This document shows, piece after piece, positions 18,452-27,051 of a stretch of 64,000 nucleotides of DNA (position 1 is its first letter; each line of letters begins with the position of its first letter). Under the pieces are notes generated by a model that saw only the letters and a program-made list of their open reading frames with translations, made no database searches and was not told where the DNA came from. Source of the stretch: Pontibacter sp. HSC-36F09 (GTDB lineage Bacteria > Bacteroidota > Bacteroidia > Cytophagales > Hymenobacteraceae). The stretch spans positions 1,116,001 to 1,180,000 of the forward strand of contig NZ_JALKAA010000001.1 of the NCBI RefSeq assembly GCF_024171605.1. Reading direction: 5' to 3'. A program made the position numbers and the translations under genes.

Positions 18452-19144
18452 TTAGCGCGGGCGGCGGCTTTTCTTAGGTTGGTCGTTGAGGAAGGCGACC
18501 AGGTCCATCTTGTCGAACGTGAGCTCCCACATTCCCTTCAGATCGCCTTTCTTATAACCCGTGGCCTGGTCCTGCGGGTACTTTTCTTTGAGCAGGGTAT
18601 AGTCGGAATCACTCAGCTCCTGGCCCACCGTGCCGTGGCAGCTCAGGCAGGTTTCGTCGCGGAGATAGATCGGAGAGGTATAGCGAATCTCGTTTTGGTT
18701 CAGCGCTTCTACTGCTGCCTGTTGCTCCTGGCCGCTGCTATACCTGGCCAGCGCCTGGGCAGTGCTACCTTTGGCCAGGTTCTGCGGATTGCGTGGCCGC
18801 TCGCTGAAGCGCCGCGAAATGGCGCCGAATTTATCCTGCAAAACTTCAACCTCTTCAAAGTTCTCAGGCTGACAATAAGGTATAGCGGCCGCTATACCTC
18901 CCTGGGTAAGGTGCTCCGTCAGGCGCTGGATATGCAGACGCTGGGCCACCACCACAATAGAGTCGCCGTGTTTTTGGGCGGCTTTAAAGATGTCCTCTTG
19001 TGTCAGGCGCTTGATCTTGTGGCGCTCCAACTCCCGGGCAATTTCCTTCCCTCCTTCTATCGGTTTCACTTTCACATCGCAGCCTGAAACTATAAAGACT
19101 ATGCCAAGGGTTATAGTAGCGAGCAAAGAACGGGCATTGAACAT
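18452..19144 (-). CDS. Haem-c lipoprotein (DUF3365/Tll0287-like)
   Basis: The 230-residue product begins with a lipoprotein signal (MFNARSLLATITLGIVFIVSGC), so it is anchored in the envelope. A single c-type haem site CLSCH lies near residue 163, just after the segment RYTSPIYLRDETCLSCHG that is typical of the DUF3365 (Tll0287-like) haem domain. It may sense redox state or carry electrons in the periplasm; the role is not known. The start at 19144 is chosen for the lipobox. A perfect 22-bp palindrome made of two AGGTATAG units is embedded in the coding sequence at 18879-18900. Confidence 0.82.
   Translation of the reverse strand: MFNARSLLATITLGIVFIVSGCDVKVKPIEGGKEIARELERHKIKRLTQEDIFKAAQKHGDSIVVVAQRLHIQRLTEHLTQGGIAAAIPYCQPENFEEVEVLQDKFGAISRRFSERPRNPQNLAKGSTAQALARYSSGQEQQAAVEALNQNEIRYTSPIYLRDETCLSCHGTVGQELSDSDYTLLKEKYPQDQATGYKKGDLKGMWELTFDKMDLVAFLNDQPKKSRRPR
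18879..18900. repeat. Perfect 22-bp palindrome of two AGGTATAG motifs
   Basis: AGGTATAGCGG followed by CCGCTATACCT reads the same on both strands. It lies inside the haem-lipoprotein gene and joins two copies of the abundant motif head to head through a GCGGCCGC centre. Confidence 0.9.
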
Positions 19145-19231
19145 CTTTCGATACAAATTTGTAGTAGGATAAATAAGTAATATAACAGCTGCAACCAGCA
19201 CTTATGTTTTATTACTTAAACGCCAATTTAG

Positions 19232-19239
19232 TATCTTTG
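19232..19239 (+). promoter_or_regulatory. -7 element of the prfA promoter
   Basis: TATCTTTG fits TAnnTTTG and lies 23 bases before the prfA ATG. The -33 position reads TTT, one base off TTG. Confidence 0.55.
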
Positions 19240-19262
19240 CAGCTTAAAACCATAACAGAGCG

Positions 19263-20336
19263 ATGTTAGATAAATTAGAAGCCATTAATCAAAGGTTTGA
19301 AGAGGTAAGCCAGTTGCTTATCCAGCCAGATGTGGCCAGCGACATGAAGAAGTACAAGTCGCTGAATAAGGAATATAAGGATCTTGAAAAAATAGTAGTA
19401 GAGTATAAGAAGTACCTCAACATTCTGAGTAACATCGACAATGCCAAGCAGGTAATTTCGACGGAGAAGGATGAGGACTTCCGTGAAATGGCCAAGGAAG
19501 AGCTGGACGAGCTGCTTCCGCAGCGTGAGGCAATGGAGGATACCCTGAAAGAACTGCTTATCCCGAAAGACCCGAACGACAGCAAAGACATTATTATGGA
19601 GATCCGTGCTGGAGCAGGTGGCGATGAGGCCTCCATCTTCGCCGGTGACCTATACCGAATGTACAGCCGTTTTGCTGAGAAAATGGGCTGGCGCATGGAG
19701 CTGATGGATGCCACCGAAGGTACATCTGGCGGCTACAAAGAAATTATTGTGGGCGTGTCTGGCGAAGACGTGTATGGCAAACTCAAGTTTGAGTCGGGCG
19801 TGCACCGTGTGCAGCGCGTACCTGCCACCGAAACGCAGGGTCGTATCCATACCTCGGTTGCTTCAGTAGTGGTGCTGCCAGAGGCAGAGGAATTCGACAT
19901 CGAGCTCGATATGAATGAAATCCGCAAAGATCTTTTCTGTTCTTCAGGCCCGGGTGGTCAGTCAGTAAACACGACGTACTCAGCCGTTCGTCTGACGCAC
20001 CTTCCAACAGGTATAGTAGCCCAGTGCCAGGACCAGAAATCGCAGCTCAAGAACTTTGACAAGGCGTTGGCGGTACTTCGCTCGCGTATTTTTGAAGTAG
20101 AGCTGGCCAAGAAAAACGAAGCTGAAGGCGCCCAGCGTAAGAGCATGGTAGGCGGCGGCGATCGTTCTGACAAGATTCGTACCTATAACTACCCGCAAGG
20201 TCGTGTAACCGATCACCGCATTGGCTATACCGTATACAACCTTCCAAACGTAATGGATGGCGGTATTGAAGACTTTGTGGAAGAGCTGCGTATAGCAGAG
20301 AACGCCGAGCGCCTGAAAGAAGGTGCCACAGCGTAA
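19263..20336 (+). CDS. prfA: Peptide chain release factor 1
   Basis: RF1 ends translation at UAA and UAG codons. The 357-residue length is standard. The peptidyl-tRNA hydrolysis motif GGQ is at about residue 231 ([12 protein letters not shown]), and the stop-codon reading tripeptide PAT is at about residue 187 ([14 protein letters not shown]), which marks RF1 and not RF2. The C-terminus has the usual [20 protein letters not shown]. It is followed by a strong terminator at 20368-20410. Confidence 0.97.
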   Translation: MLDKLEAINQRFEEVSQLLIQPDVASDMKKYKSLNKEYKDLEKIVVEYKKYLNILSNIDNAKQVISTEKDEDFREMAKEELDELLPQREAMEDTLKELLIPKDPNDSKDIIMEIRAGAGGDEASIFAGDLYRMYSRFAEKMGWRMELMDATEGTSGGYKEIIVGVSGEDVYGKLKFESGVHRVQRVPATETQGRIHTSVASVVVLPEAEEFDIELDMNEIRKDLFCSSGPGGQSVNTTYSAVRLTHLPTGIVAQCQDQKSQLKNFDKALAVLRSRIFEVELAKKNEAEGAQRKSMVGGGDRSDKIRTYNYPQGRVTDHRIGYTVYNLPNVMDGGIEDFVEELRIAENAERLKEGATA

Positions 20337-20367
20337 TAAGCTAACCTGCTTTTGAGAAGACATATTT

Positions 20368-20410
20368 AGGGATGTAGTGCAGCCGGAAGCTGCGCTGCAT
20401 TCCTTTTTTT
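20368..20410 (+). terminator. prfA terminator
   Basis: A 16-bp stem with three G-U pairs (20368-20383 with 20389-20404) around a CGGAA loop is followed by seven T. It rules out an in-frame GTG at 20377 as the start of the next gene, because that codon is inside the stem. Confidence 0.85.
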
Positions 20411-20469
20411 GTTTTAACTTGTTGGAGAAATTTAAAGTCCTATCCGAAAGGCAAAAAAATGATCACCCT

Positions 20470-21840
20470 TTGAGATACCTGCTCGCCATATTGCCCCTCC
20501 TGTTCCTGCTTTCGATGGTGGGCTGCGAGCCCAAAGATGAGGTCGTGACCAATGACCCGGATGCGATCCTGCAATTTTCGGCGGACACGGTGCTGTTTGA
20601 TACGGTGTTTGTGACGCAGGGTAGCGTGACGCGGCGACTCAAGGTATACAACCCTCAAAAAAAGGCCGTGCGCATCAGCAGCATCAGCTTAGGCAGAGCG
20701 AACACCTCTCCCTACAAACTGATCATCAACGGCCAAGAAACATCGATCGCAAACGACCTTGAGTTGCGGGGACAGGACAGCCTTTATGTTCTGGTGCGCG
20801 TCGACATCAACCCGGCAGATCAGAACCAGCCCTTTCTGGTAGCGGACTCTATTCTGTTTCATACCAACGGAAACCAGCAGAATGTGAAGCTGGTAGCTTA
20901 TGGTCAGGATGCGGTGTTCCATCCAAAAGGTGTGATCGGCAATACCACCTGGGCAGCTGGCAAGCCGCATGTGCTGCTCGACACGGTGCTGCTGCGCGAA
21001 GGCGCCACACTCACCATAGAAAAAGGGGCACGCATCTTTGCAACAAATAAAGCCGTTCTGCTGGTCAATGGTACGCTGCGGGTCGAGGGCACACCAGAGG
21101 AACGGGTGACGTTTTCAGGTATACGGCGCGAGCCAGCCTATGTCAATGCACCCGGTCAGTGGGAAGGTATACGCATCCTCACAGGCAGTCAGAACAACAC
21201 TATCCGTTACGCTGACATCCGCAACACGATACGCGGCATTCGGATAGGCAACCCGGGCAAGGGAGGCACTTTAGTGGAAGGCTGTGCGATACAGTATGCT
21301 TTTTTGGATGGCATTGTGGCTTTCACTTCGGATGTGAAGGTGGTGAATACGCTGATCAGCAACTGCGGGCAGTACAGTTTCGGTGGCCTGGGAGGTGGTA
21401 ATTACGAGGTGCTGTACTCCACCATTGTCAACTATCAGAACCAGCTGCAACGCGAAACGCCTGCCTTTGTCGTAGCCGACTTTATACCTGGCACCGATAT
21501 CCGAAACCAGCTTACTCAGCTACGACTGGTCAACAGCATCGTGTACAGCGACGGCTCTAACTATATAAACGAGGTGCTGCTGGAAGGCGATTTATCAGCT
21601 GAAGTAGCACATAATATTCTTCGCACGGATGCCTACAAAAATACGCTCAACATGAACGGCAACCTGCTTAACATCGACCCCAAGTTCAAAGACGTACGCA
21701 AACAGAACTTCCAGCTCGACACGCTCTCCCCTGCAACCGGCGCGGCTATACCTCTTCCAGGTATAAGCAAGGACATCAAAGGTATAAACCGCAGTTCCGA
21801 CAAACCAGACATCGGCGCCTTTGAGCGGGTAATAGACTGA
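20470..21840 (+). CDS. Envelope lipoprotein with right-handed beta-helix repeats
   Basis: The 456-residue product starts at a TTG that gives a short lipoprotein signal (MRYLLAILPLLFLLSMVGC). In-frame TTG codons at 20419 and 20422 are alternatives; an upstream GTG lies in the prfA terminator and is rejected. The first 170 mature residues are beta-rich and unassigned. The region from about residue 190 to 400 has short parallel beta-helix rungs (LTIEKGARIF, LLVNGTLRVEGT, NTIRYADIRN, VKVVNTLISNCG). The end (LSPATGAAIPLPGISKDIKG, PDIGAFE) matches a choice-of-anchor Q-type tail. It probably binds polysaccharide or acts on the cell surface. Identity of the ligand is unknown. Confidence 0.78.
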   Translation: MRYLLAILPLLFLLSMVGCEPKDEVVTNDPDAILQFSADTVLFDTVFVTQGSVTRRLKVYNPQKKAVRISSISLGRANTSPYKLIINGQETSIANDLELRGQDSLYVLVRVDINPADQNQPFLVADSILFHTNGNQQNVKLVAYGQDAVFHPKGVIGNTTWAAGKPHVLLDTVLLREGATLTIEKGARIFATNKAVLLVNGTLRVEGTPEERVTFSGIRREPAYVNAPGQWEGIRILTGSQNNTIRYADIRNTIRGIRIGNPGKGGTLVEGCAIQYAFLDGIVAFTSDVKVVNTLISNCGQYSFGGLGGGNYEVLYSTIVNYQNQLQRETPAFVVADFIPGTDIRNQLTQLRLVNSIVYSDGSNYINEVLLEGDLSAEVAHNILRTDAYKNTLNMNGNLLNIDPKFKDVRKQNFQLDTLSPATGAAIPLPGISKDIKGINRSSDKPDIGAFERVID

Positions 21841-22057
21841 TTTAGTGATTTAGTGACTGAGTGATTAAGCGAATGAGTGAGTTATTTGATCAGTTGTGCA
21901 ATGATTGAAGAAGCAGGCGCTTAGTATCTACATTTACTCCGATGCTATATTCGCGTATGAACCATAACGATTGAGTCATCCAGAAAAATCAATCACTAAA
22001 TCACTCATTCACTTACTCACTCAATTTAAACTCACTCATTCACCAATTCACTAACTC
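21838..22057. repeat. Intergenic element with self-complementary low-complexity arms, copy 3
   Basis: The left arm (21838-21891) is built of AGTGA/GAGTGA words and the right arm (21988-22057) of TCACT/TCACTC words. Two exact 13-bp inverted repeats are visible: 21844-21856 with 21993-22005, and 21871-21883 with 22029-22041. The element begins at the stop codon of the lipoprotein gene and ends 10 bases before the yjbQ ATG. Confidence 0.65.
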
Positions 22058-22066
22058 CAAAAAGAC

Positions 22067-22492
22067 ATGTGGTTTCAGAAAGAGATACGCCTGCCAGCCG
22101 TAAAACGCGGTTTCCATTTGATCACGGACTTGCTCACAGCGCAGCTGCCTGAGCTGGAGAACTACAAAGTGGGCCTGGCGCACATCTTCATTAAACATAC
22201 CTCTGCCAGCCTTTGCATCAACGAAGACGCAGACCCTACTGTGCGGCAGGATTTTGAAAGCCACTTTAACCAGATGGTGCCTGAAAATGCGCCCTATTAC
22301 CGCCATACCATGGAAGGAGCGGACGATATGCCGGCGCACCTCAAGGCTGCCTTACTGGGGAGTTCTGTGACGGTGCCGATCTCGAAAGGGGAGTTTAATA
22401 TGGGCACCTGGCAAGGCGTATACCTGTGCGAACACCGCAACCATGCTTCAAAGCGCACGGTGGTGGTGACCCTGCAGGGCGAAGGGTACTAA
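22067..22492 (+). CDS. yjbQ: YjbQ/UPF0047 family protein (secondary thiamine-phosphate synthase type)
   Basis: A 141-residue cytoplasmic protein with the family signature GLAHIFIKHTSASLCINEDADP and the C-terminal pattern GEFNMGTWQGVYLCEHR. E. coli YjbQ can carry out weak thiamine phosphate synthesis; its real role remains unsettled. The conserved HTSASL, DADP and CEHR segments are all present. It converges on the metalloprotease gene with 13 bases between the stop codons. Confidence 0.9.
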   Translation: MWFQKEIRLPAVKRGFHLITDLLTAQLPELENYKVGLAHIFIKHTSASLCINEDADPTVRQDFESHFNQMVPENAPYYRHTMEGADDMPAHLKAALLGSSVTVPISKGEFNMGTWQGVYLCEHRNHASKRTVVVTLQGEGY

Positions 22493-22505
22493 GGTATAGC
22501 AAGTA

Positions 22506-23999
22506 CTATTGTACAATACTCACCTTCGTGACCGTGACACCATTGGTGCTGGTCGTGCGCAGGAGGTAGATACCGGATGGCAGGTGTTGCACATCCAGCC
22601 TGATCACCCTTTCCGCCACCTGCTCGCGCAGCATCACCTGTCCGTGGCGGTTCAGTAACTCTACCAACTGAATTTGCTGACGGGCTGCCTGCTCCAGAAT
22701 GAGATAACCCTGTGCCGGATTCGGATATACCTTCACATTATCAGGTGTCACGTAGATGTAATCCTCTTTGGTGAGGGTGTGGCTTGAGTTCTCGTTGGAG
22801 GTGGTGAGGGTGACGCTATACCTGCCCGGTCGGCTATACCTGATGGTTGGGTTTTGAACCGTAGACGAGGCAGGCGTACCACCCTCAAATTCCCACTGCC
22901 ATTGTGTTGGCTTAAAGCCAGCAAAAGCACCAATAAACTGTACCTCATCGCCGGGGGCTAACAACGTATCCTGGGGCTGGGCAGTGCTGAAACGGGAACG
23001 TAACTCACCTGTGCAGGCTGTGGACTCAAACATATACCCACGTGCCGACTGCAGTATACCTTGCATATAGGCCGCCTGGCCTTTGGTGAAGAGGCTCATG
23101 CAAGCGTCGTCAGAGTAATCCATGTAATTCTGCCACATATTGCCGTAGGGGCCGTTGTCGCACGAGACCTCTATTCCGTCTGGGCAGCCATCTGTCTGGG
23201 TGAACTGGTTTGGTGTGTCGTTTATGTCATCGGAGTCGTTGCAGGTCATCCCGTTGCCCCAAATGTGCTTCAGGCCCAGCCAGTGCCCTGCTTCGTGGGT
23301 GGCAGTGCGTCCCTGGTTGTAAGCCCAGAGGCTATTGTTGTGCGGAGCCGCTCCTACTGTTCGGTAGTGCAGCACCACACCGTCACGACCAGGGGAAGCG
23401 TCCGGCGAAGAGGCGTAACCAATGCTACTGGTACCCAGGTTGCCTATCCAGATGTTCAGGTATAGCCTCGTGTCCCAGGCGTCCACACCTCCGTTGGCCG
23501 AGGACTTGATCTGATCAGAAAAATAGCTGAAACTCTCTTTGGTGGTCTGGGTGCGGGTGATGCCTGTCGTTGGGTTGCCGTTCGGGTCTACTATGGCCAG
23601 GCAAAACTCAATGCGGGTGTCAGCGGCGAAAGGTTGGAAGTAGTCCGGAGTATTGGTAGTGTCAGCGTTGAGGCGGCGAAAGTCTTGATTCAGCACTTCG
23701 AGTTGCGAACGCACCTGTGCCTCAGAGATGTTCTCGCTTCCGGTTTTATACAATACATGGAACACCACAGGTATAGTGATGGTAGCCTGTTGCATGGCCT
23801 GGCCGGCAGGGCGCTGGCGCATGAGTTGCTGCACAGCCTGTTGTGTTTTTAAGCTTCGCTCCTCAAAGTCCGGATCCTGTCGTTTTAGAATTTCCAGGTA
23901 TGCCTCCGTGCTGCAGCCACGCCCCTGTCCAGCCGTCTGGGCAAAAGCCAGATGAGCAAAGGCAAAGACCAGAAGAAGGGCCAGGGTATAAACACGCAT
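22506..23999 (-). CDS. Secreted M43 (pappalysin-type) metalloprotease with PKD and T9SS sorting domain
   Basis: The 497-residue product has a signal peptide (MRVYTLALLLVFAFAHLAFAQ), a propeptide-like segment, and an M43 zinc protease domain with HEAGHWLGLKHIWG at about residue 234 and the Met-turn NYMDYSDD. A PKD domain follows (about residues 330-410). The C-terminus carries a type A T9SS sorting domain (VKVYPNPAQGYLIL to the end). It should be exported to the cell surface or medium and digest protein. A GTG two codons upstream of the chosen ATG is possible. Several motif copies TATACCT fall inside the gene. Confidence 0.92.
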   Translation of the reverse strand: MRVYTLALLLVFAFAHLAFAQTAGQGRGCSTEAYLEILKRQDPDFEERSLKTQQAVQQLMRQRPAGQAMQQATITIPVVFHVLYKTGSENISEAQVRSQLEVLNQDFRRLNADTTNTPDYFQPFAADTRIEFCLAIVDPNGNPTTGITRTQTTKESFSYFSDQIKSSANGGVDAWDTRLYLNIWIGNLGTSSIGYASSPDASPGRDGVVLHYRTVGAAPHNNSLWAYNQGRTATHEAGHWLGLKHIWGNGMTCNDSDDINDTPNQFTQTDGCPDGIEVSCDNGPYGNMWQNYMDYSDDACMSLFTKGQAAYMQGILQSARGYMFESTACTGELRSRFSTAQPQDTLLAPGDEVQFIGAFAGFKPTQWQWEFEGGTPASSTVQNPTIRYSRPGRYSVTLTTSNENSSHTLTKEDYIYVTPDNVKVYPNPAQGYLILEQAARQQIQLVELLNRHGQVMLREQVAERVIRLDVQHLPSGIYLLRTTSTNGVTVTKVSIVQ

Positions 24000-24096
24000 A
24001 CGCACAGATCAAACAGACAACTTAGAGCACAAGCACAGATAAAGTGCCTGGCTCGAGCAACTTAGTAGAGCAATATACGCATTTTAGGCCTCAAGA

Positions 24097-24122
24097 AAGC
24101 AATCAGGCGCATAAGATTGCTT
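24097..24122 (-). terminator. Possible weak terminator after the small lipoprotein gene
   Basis: AAGCAATC (24097-24104) and GATTGCTT (24115-24122) form an 8-bp hairpin just beyond the stop on the minus strand, but the following T run is poor. Confidence 0.35.
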
Positions 24123-24134
24123 GCCTGGGCCTGG

Positions 24135-24728
24135 TTAAAGATTAGCATCAACGCGATACCGCAGGGAGTCCCCAAAAATAAGCTTTTGCACGCCCTCCAC
24201 GCGGTAGCCGGATAGATTGCCAGAACCCGGATCTGCAGTAAGGCTGATGTTTCTTTTTGAGTAGAACAGCAGGTTCTCTTCCAGAACCACCGCTTCAAGG
24301 CGCTCCAGCTTTTGAGCAGGCGAAACCGTAAGCTGCAGCCGGTCTACAGGGGCAGCCGCTTCGGCGTCTTTCGTAAAAATGCTCACTGTGCTGCCATTGG
24401 GCAAGGTATGGCGCTCCTCTCTGTAAAAGTCGCGCAAGGCAGGGCGGCTCAGATCCACCTCTTGAAAAATGGCCAACTCTTTTTCCCAATCCAGCTCCTC
24501 CAGCTGCAGGGTCTCGGTCAGCTGCCCTTTGGTGATCACCGATTTCAGCACCGGCGGCTGTTCTTGCTGCAGGCGGGCCGTTTGCTCCTGCAGGTAGCCG
24601 GTCAGGTCATAGGCAGGTTCCTGCCCCGCGGCAAGCGGCGGAGTAGGGCGCTCGCAAGCCATGAGGCCTCCCAGCAGAGCAAAAAGTCCGATGATGCGGT
24701 GGCTGCTCAAATTAAAGTGCTTTTTCAA
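24135..24728 (-). CDS. Lipoprotein of unknown function downstream of gpmI
   Basis: I do not recognise this family. The 197-residue product has a lipoprotein signal with LMAC as lipobox (Cys at about residue 25). The mature protein is Gln- and Glu-rich at first (LQEQTARLQQEQPP) and beta-rich later, with short repeated phrases such as RLQLTVSPAQKLERLEAVVLEENLL. The start overlaps the 3' end of gpmI by 17 bases, so it is translated from the gpmI transcript. An envelope role is likely, but nothing more specific can be said. Confidence 0.75.
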   Translation of the reverse strand: MKKHFNLSSHRIIGLFALLGGLMACERPTPPLAAGQEPAYDLTGYLQEQTARLQQEQPPVLKSVITKGQLTETLQLEELDWEKELAIFQEVDLSRPALRDFYREERHTLPNGSTVSIFTKDAEAAAPVDRLQLTVSPAQKLERLEAVVLEENLLFYSKRNISLTADPGSGNLSGYRVEGVQKLIFGDSLRYRVDANL

Positions 24729-26244
24729 GAAGTGATTCGCCTGTCATCTCCAACGGCTGTGCTATACCCATCAGCTCCAGTATCGTAGGGGCGATGTCGC
24801 CCAGCTTTCCTGGTCGAAGAGTGCCTCTGTAGTCGTTGCTTACCAGTACGCAAGGCACCAGGTTAGTGGTGTGGGCTGTGTTGGGTGTGCCGTCCGGGTT
24901 GATCATGTAATCCGCGTTGCCATGGTCGGCTATCACAATTACGTCATAGTTGCTTTCCAGGGCAGCATTCACCACCGCTTCAGCGCAGCGGTCTACCACC
25001 TCACAGGCTTTCACTGCGGCCTCAAATACGCCGGTATGGCCCACCATGTCGGGGTTGGCAAAGTTCAGGCAGATAAATTCGGCGGTTTGCTGCTGGAGCT
25101 CCGGCACAATGGCGTCACGGATGTCGTAAGCGCTCATCTCCGGCTGCAGGTCGTAAGTAGCTACCTTCGGTGATGGGCAAAGCAGACGCTTCTCGCCGTC
25201 GAACGGCACTTCGCGGCCACCGGAAAAGAAGAAAGTCACGTGTGGATATTTCTCTGTTTCGGCGATGCGAATCTGCTTGCGGCCCGCCTTGGCCACCACT
25301 TCGCCGAGCGTGTTATTCAGGTTATCTTTATCAAAAATGGCCTCAACACCCACGAAAGTGTCGTCGTAGTTGGTCAGGGTGGTGTATCGCAGGTTGAGCT
25401 TGTGCATGTTTTGCTCCGGGAAGTCCTGCTGCGTAAGCGCCTGCGTGATCTCGCGGCCACGGTCGGTGCGGAAGTTGAAGCAGATCACCACATCGCCTTC
25501 CTTGATCGTCGCGATAGGTTGCTGCTCGTTGTTTACTTTTACAATCGGCTGGATGAACTCGTCGGTGACACCGGCATTATAAGAGTCCAGCACCGATTTG
25601 ATAAGGTTCTGCGATGGCGTACCCTGGCCGTGCACCAGCAGGTCGTAAGCCAGTTTCACGCGCTCCCAACGGTTGTCGCGGTCCATGGCGTAGTAGCGGC
25701 CGATGACTGAGGCGATGGTGCCCGTCGTGTTTTCGAGGTGCTGCTCCAGGTCGTTGATGTACTTCACGCCACCTTTAGGGTCTGTGTCGCGGCCATCCAT
25801 AAAAGCATGAATGTATACTTTGTCCAGACCATAGTCGAAGGCGGTGGTGCAGAGCGCCTTGAGGTGCTCAATATGGGAGTGAACGCCGCCGTCTGACAGG
25901 AGTCCGATCAGGTGCACGTCCTTTTTGTTTTCTTTAGCGAAGGTATAGGCGCCCGCCAACGCCGGCATAGAGGCCAGCTTGTGCTCTGCAATAGACTTGT
26001 TGATACGCACCAGGTCCTGGTACACCACGCGTCCGGCGCCCAGGTTCATGTGGCCAACTTCGGAGTTGCCCATCTGTCCCTCCGGGAGCCCTACCGCCTC
26101 ACCGGAAGCCTGCAGCGTGGTGTGCTGGTACGTTTGAATAATGTGATCGTAGAAGGGCGTGTGCGCCTTATGAATAGCCGAAACCTCCGGGTTGGTAGCG
26201 ATTCCCCAACCATCCAGAATCATGAGCATTACCTTTTTATCCAT
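24712..26244 (-). CDS. gpmI: 2,3-bisphosphoglycerate-independent phosphoglycerate mutase
   Basis: GpmI interconverts 3- and 2-phosphoglycerate in glycolysis and gluconeogenesis using two Mn ions and a phosphoserine. The 510-residue length fits the family. The N-terminal metal motif is MLMILDGWG, the catalytic serine is in MGNSEVGHMNLGAGR (about residue 63), and the C-terminal metal motif is IADHGNAD. The ATG at 26244 lies only 4 bases after a TATATTTG element on this strand, so the mRNA may have almost no leader. The lipoprotein gene downstream overlaps by 17 bases. Confidence 0.96.
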   Translation of the reverse strand: MDKKVMLMILDGWGIATNPEVSAIHKAHTPFYDHIIQTYQHTTLQASGEAVGLPEGQMGNSEVGHMNLGAGRVVYQDLVRINKSIAEHKLASMPALAGAYTFAKENKKDVHLIGLLSDGGVHSHIEHLKALCTTAFDYGLDKVYIHAFMDGRDTDPKGGVKYINDLEQHLENTTGTIASVIGRYYAMDRDNRWERVKLAYDLLVHGQGTPSQNLIKSVLDSYNAGVTDEFIQPIVKVNNEQQPIATIKEGDVVICFNFRTDRGREITQALTQQDFPEQNMHKLNLRYTTLTNYDDTFVGVEAIFDKDNLNNTLGEVVAKAGRKQIRIAETEKYPHVTFFFSGGREVPFDGEKRLLCPSPKVATYDLQPEMSAYDIRDAIVPELQQQTAEFICLNFANPDMVGHTGVFEAAVKACEVVDRCAEAVVNAALESNYDVIVIADHGNADYMINPDGTPNTAHTTNLVPCVLVSNDYRGTLRPGKLGDIAPTILELMGIAQPLEMTGESLLEKAL

Positions 26245-26248
26245 GGTG

Positions 26249-26256
26249 CAAATATA
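26249..26256 (-). promoter_or_regulatory. -7 element directly before gpmI
   Basis: The minus strand reads TATATTTG then CACC and the ATG. With the usual spacing the transcript would begin at or within a few bases of the start codon. No TTG is found at -33. Confidence 0.45.
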
Positions 26257-26498
26257 AGACAATCTGTGGTGCCTTATCAGCCTAAATAGCTGATTTGTGC
26301 TTTGATAGTGGGAAGCCTGCCCGGAAATGCTTAAATTGTAGCATACGCCAGAGAGGATGCCTCACTTCAACTGGCAAAGGCCGATTTGTTGTTCCGAATT
26401 TGGTGAGCGCACGTTGCCTAGACCAGACCTCTGTAACGTCAGGTATAATTATACCGTTACATCGGAATATATTGATTATTCCTGTTATATTTAGGTAC

Positions 26499-26528
26499 TT
26501 GCTGACGACTTTTGTTGGCATAGTTTTG
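26499..26528 (+). promoter_or_regulatory. Promoter of the DUF4783 gene
   Basis: TTG at 26499-26501, a 19-base spacer and TAGTTTTG at 26521-26528 match the Bacteroidetes consensus. The start site would be near 26535, supporting the ATG at 26562 and ruling out upstream in-frame starts. Confidence 0.75.
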
Positions 26529-26561
26529 GCAGATAGAGAGGCGAGATTACTTATACACCTT

Positions 26562-26984
26562 ATGAAAAACTTTAAAAACATTGCTGTAGTACTTTTCCTG
26601 GCCTTTGTCACGACCTTATTCGCTTCCGGACAGGCTGTGGCCCAGAAAGATGTGTTCAACGGAGTGGAGGCGGCGCTAAAAGCGGGCTCTGCCAAGGACT
26701 TGGCCCGGCACTTCGACAGCAAAGTAAGTCTGTCGTTCGCCGATGAGAAGGCCACGGATTACAGCAAGACCCAGGCAGAGTTTGTGATGAAGAACTTTTT
26801 CAGCAAAAACCCGCCAACCGGCTTTGCTTACAACTTCCCGACGCCGAGTGAATCCGTTAGAAAAGACAAGCGCTATGTGATCGGAACCTATACCCATCGC
26901 AACGGTTCTTACACCACTTTGATCCGTGTGAAGGAAGCAGGAGGCAAATTCCTGATACATTCTATCGATTTCATTAAAGATTAA
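26562..26984 (+). CDS. Exported DUF4783-type protein
   Basis: The 140-residue product has a cleavable signal peptide (MKNFKNIAVVLFLAFVTTLFASGQAVAQ) and one NTF2-like domain of the Bacteroidetes DUF4783 type (VFNGVEAALKAGSAKDLARHFDSKVSLS ... VKEAGGKFLIHSIDF). It should be periplasmic. No catalytic residues are known for the family. A consensus promoter precedes it and a terminator follows, so it is a single-gene transcript between gpmI (divergent) and nadC. Confidence 0.82.
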   Translation: MKNFKNIAVVLFLAFVTTLFASGQAVAQKDVFNGVEAALKAGSAKDLARHFDSKVSLSFADEKATDYSKTQAEFVMKNFFSKNPPTGFAYNFPTPSESVRKDKRYVIGTYTHRNGSYTTLIRVKEAGGKFLIHSIDFIKD

Positions 26985-27008
26985 GAAGATAATAGTTATA
27001 TTTTTAGC

Positions 27009-27040
27009 AAGGCTCGGGGTATATACCGGGCCTTTTTTTT
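27009..27040 (+). terminator. Terminator between the DUF4783 gene and nadC
   Basis: AAGGCTCGG pairs with CCGGGCCTT (one G-U) around an 8-base loop holding GGTATATA, followed by a run of eight T. It ends only 12 bases before the nadC start. Confidence 0.8.
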
Positions 27041-27047
27041 ATTTTTG
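27040..27047 (+). promoter_or_regulatory. Possible -7 element directly before nadC
   Basis: TATTTTTG is followed by CACC and the GTG start codon, the same arrangement as before gpmI. It overlaps the T run of the preceding terminator and has no TTG at -33, so it may be chance. Confidence 0.35.
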
Positions 27048-27051
27048 CACC

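Noticed and set aside
18392-19087. Long plus-strand frame opposite the haem lipoprotein gene
   Set aside because: The minus-strand gene has a signal peptide and haem motif; the opposite frame is a shadow of its codon bias.
20377-20469. GTG start for the beta-helix lipoprotein
   Set aside because: The codon is inside the prfA terminator stem, and the resulting N-terminus is too long before the lipobox.
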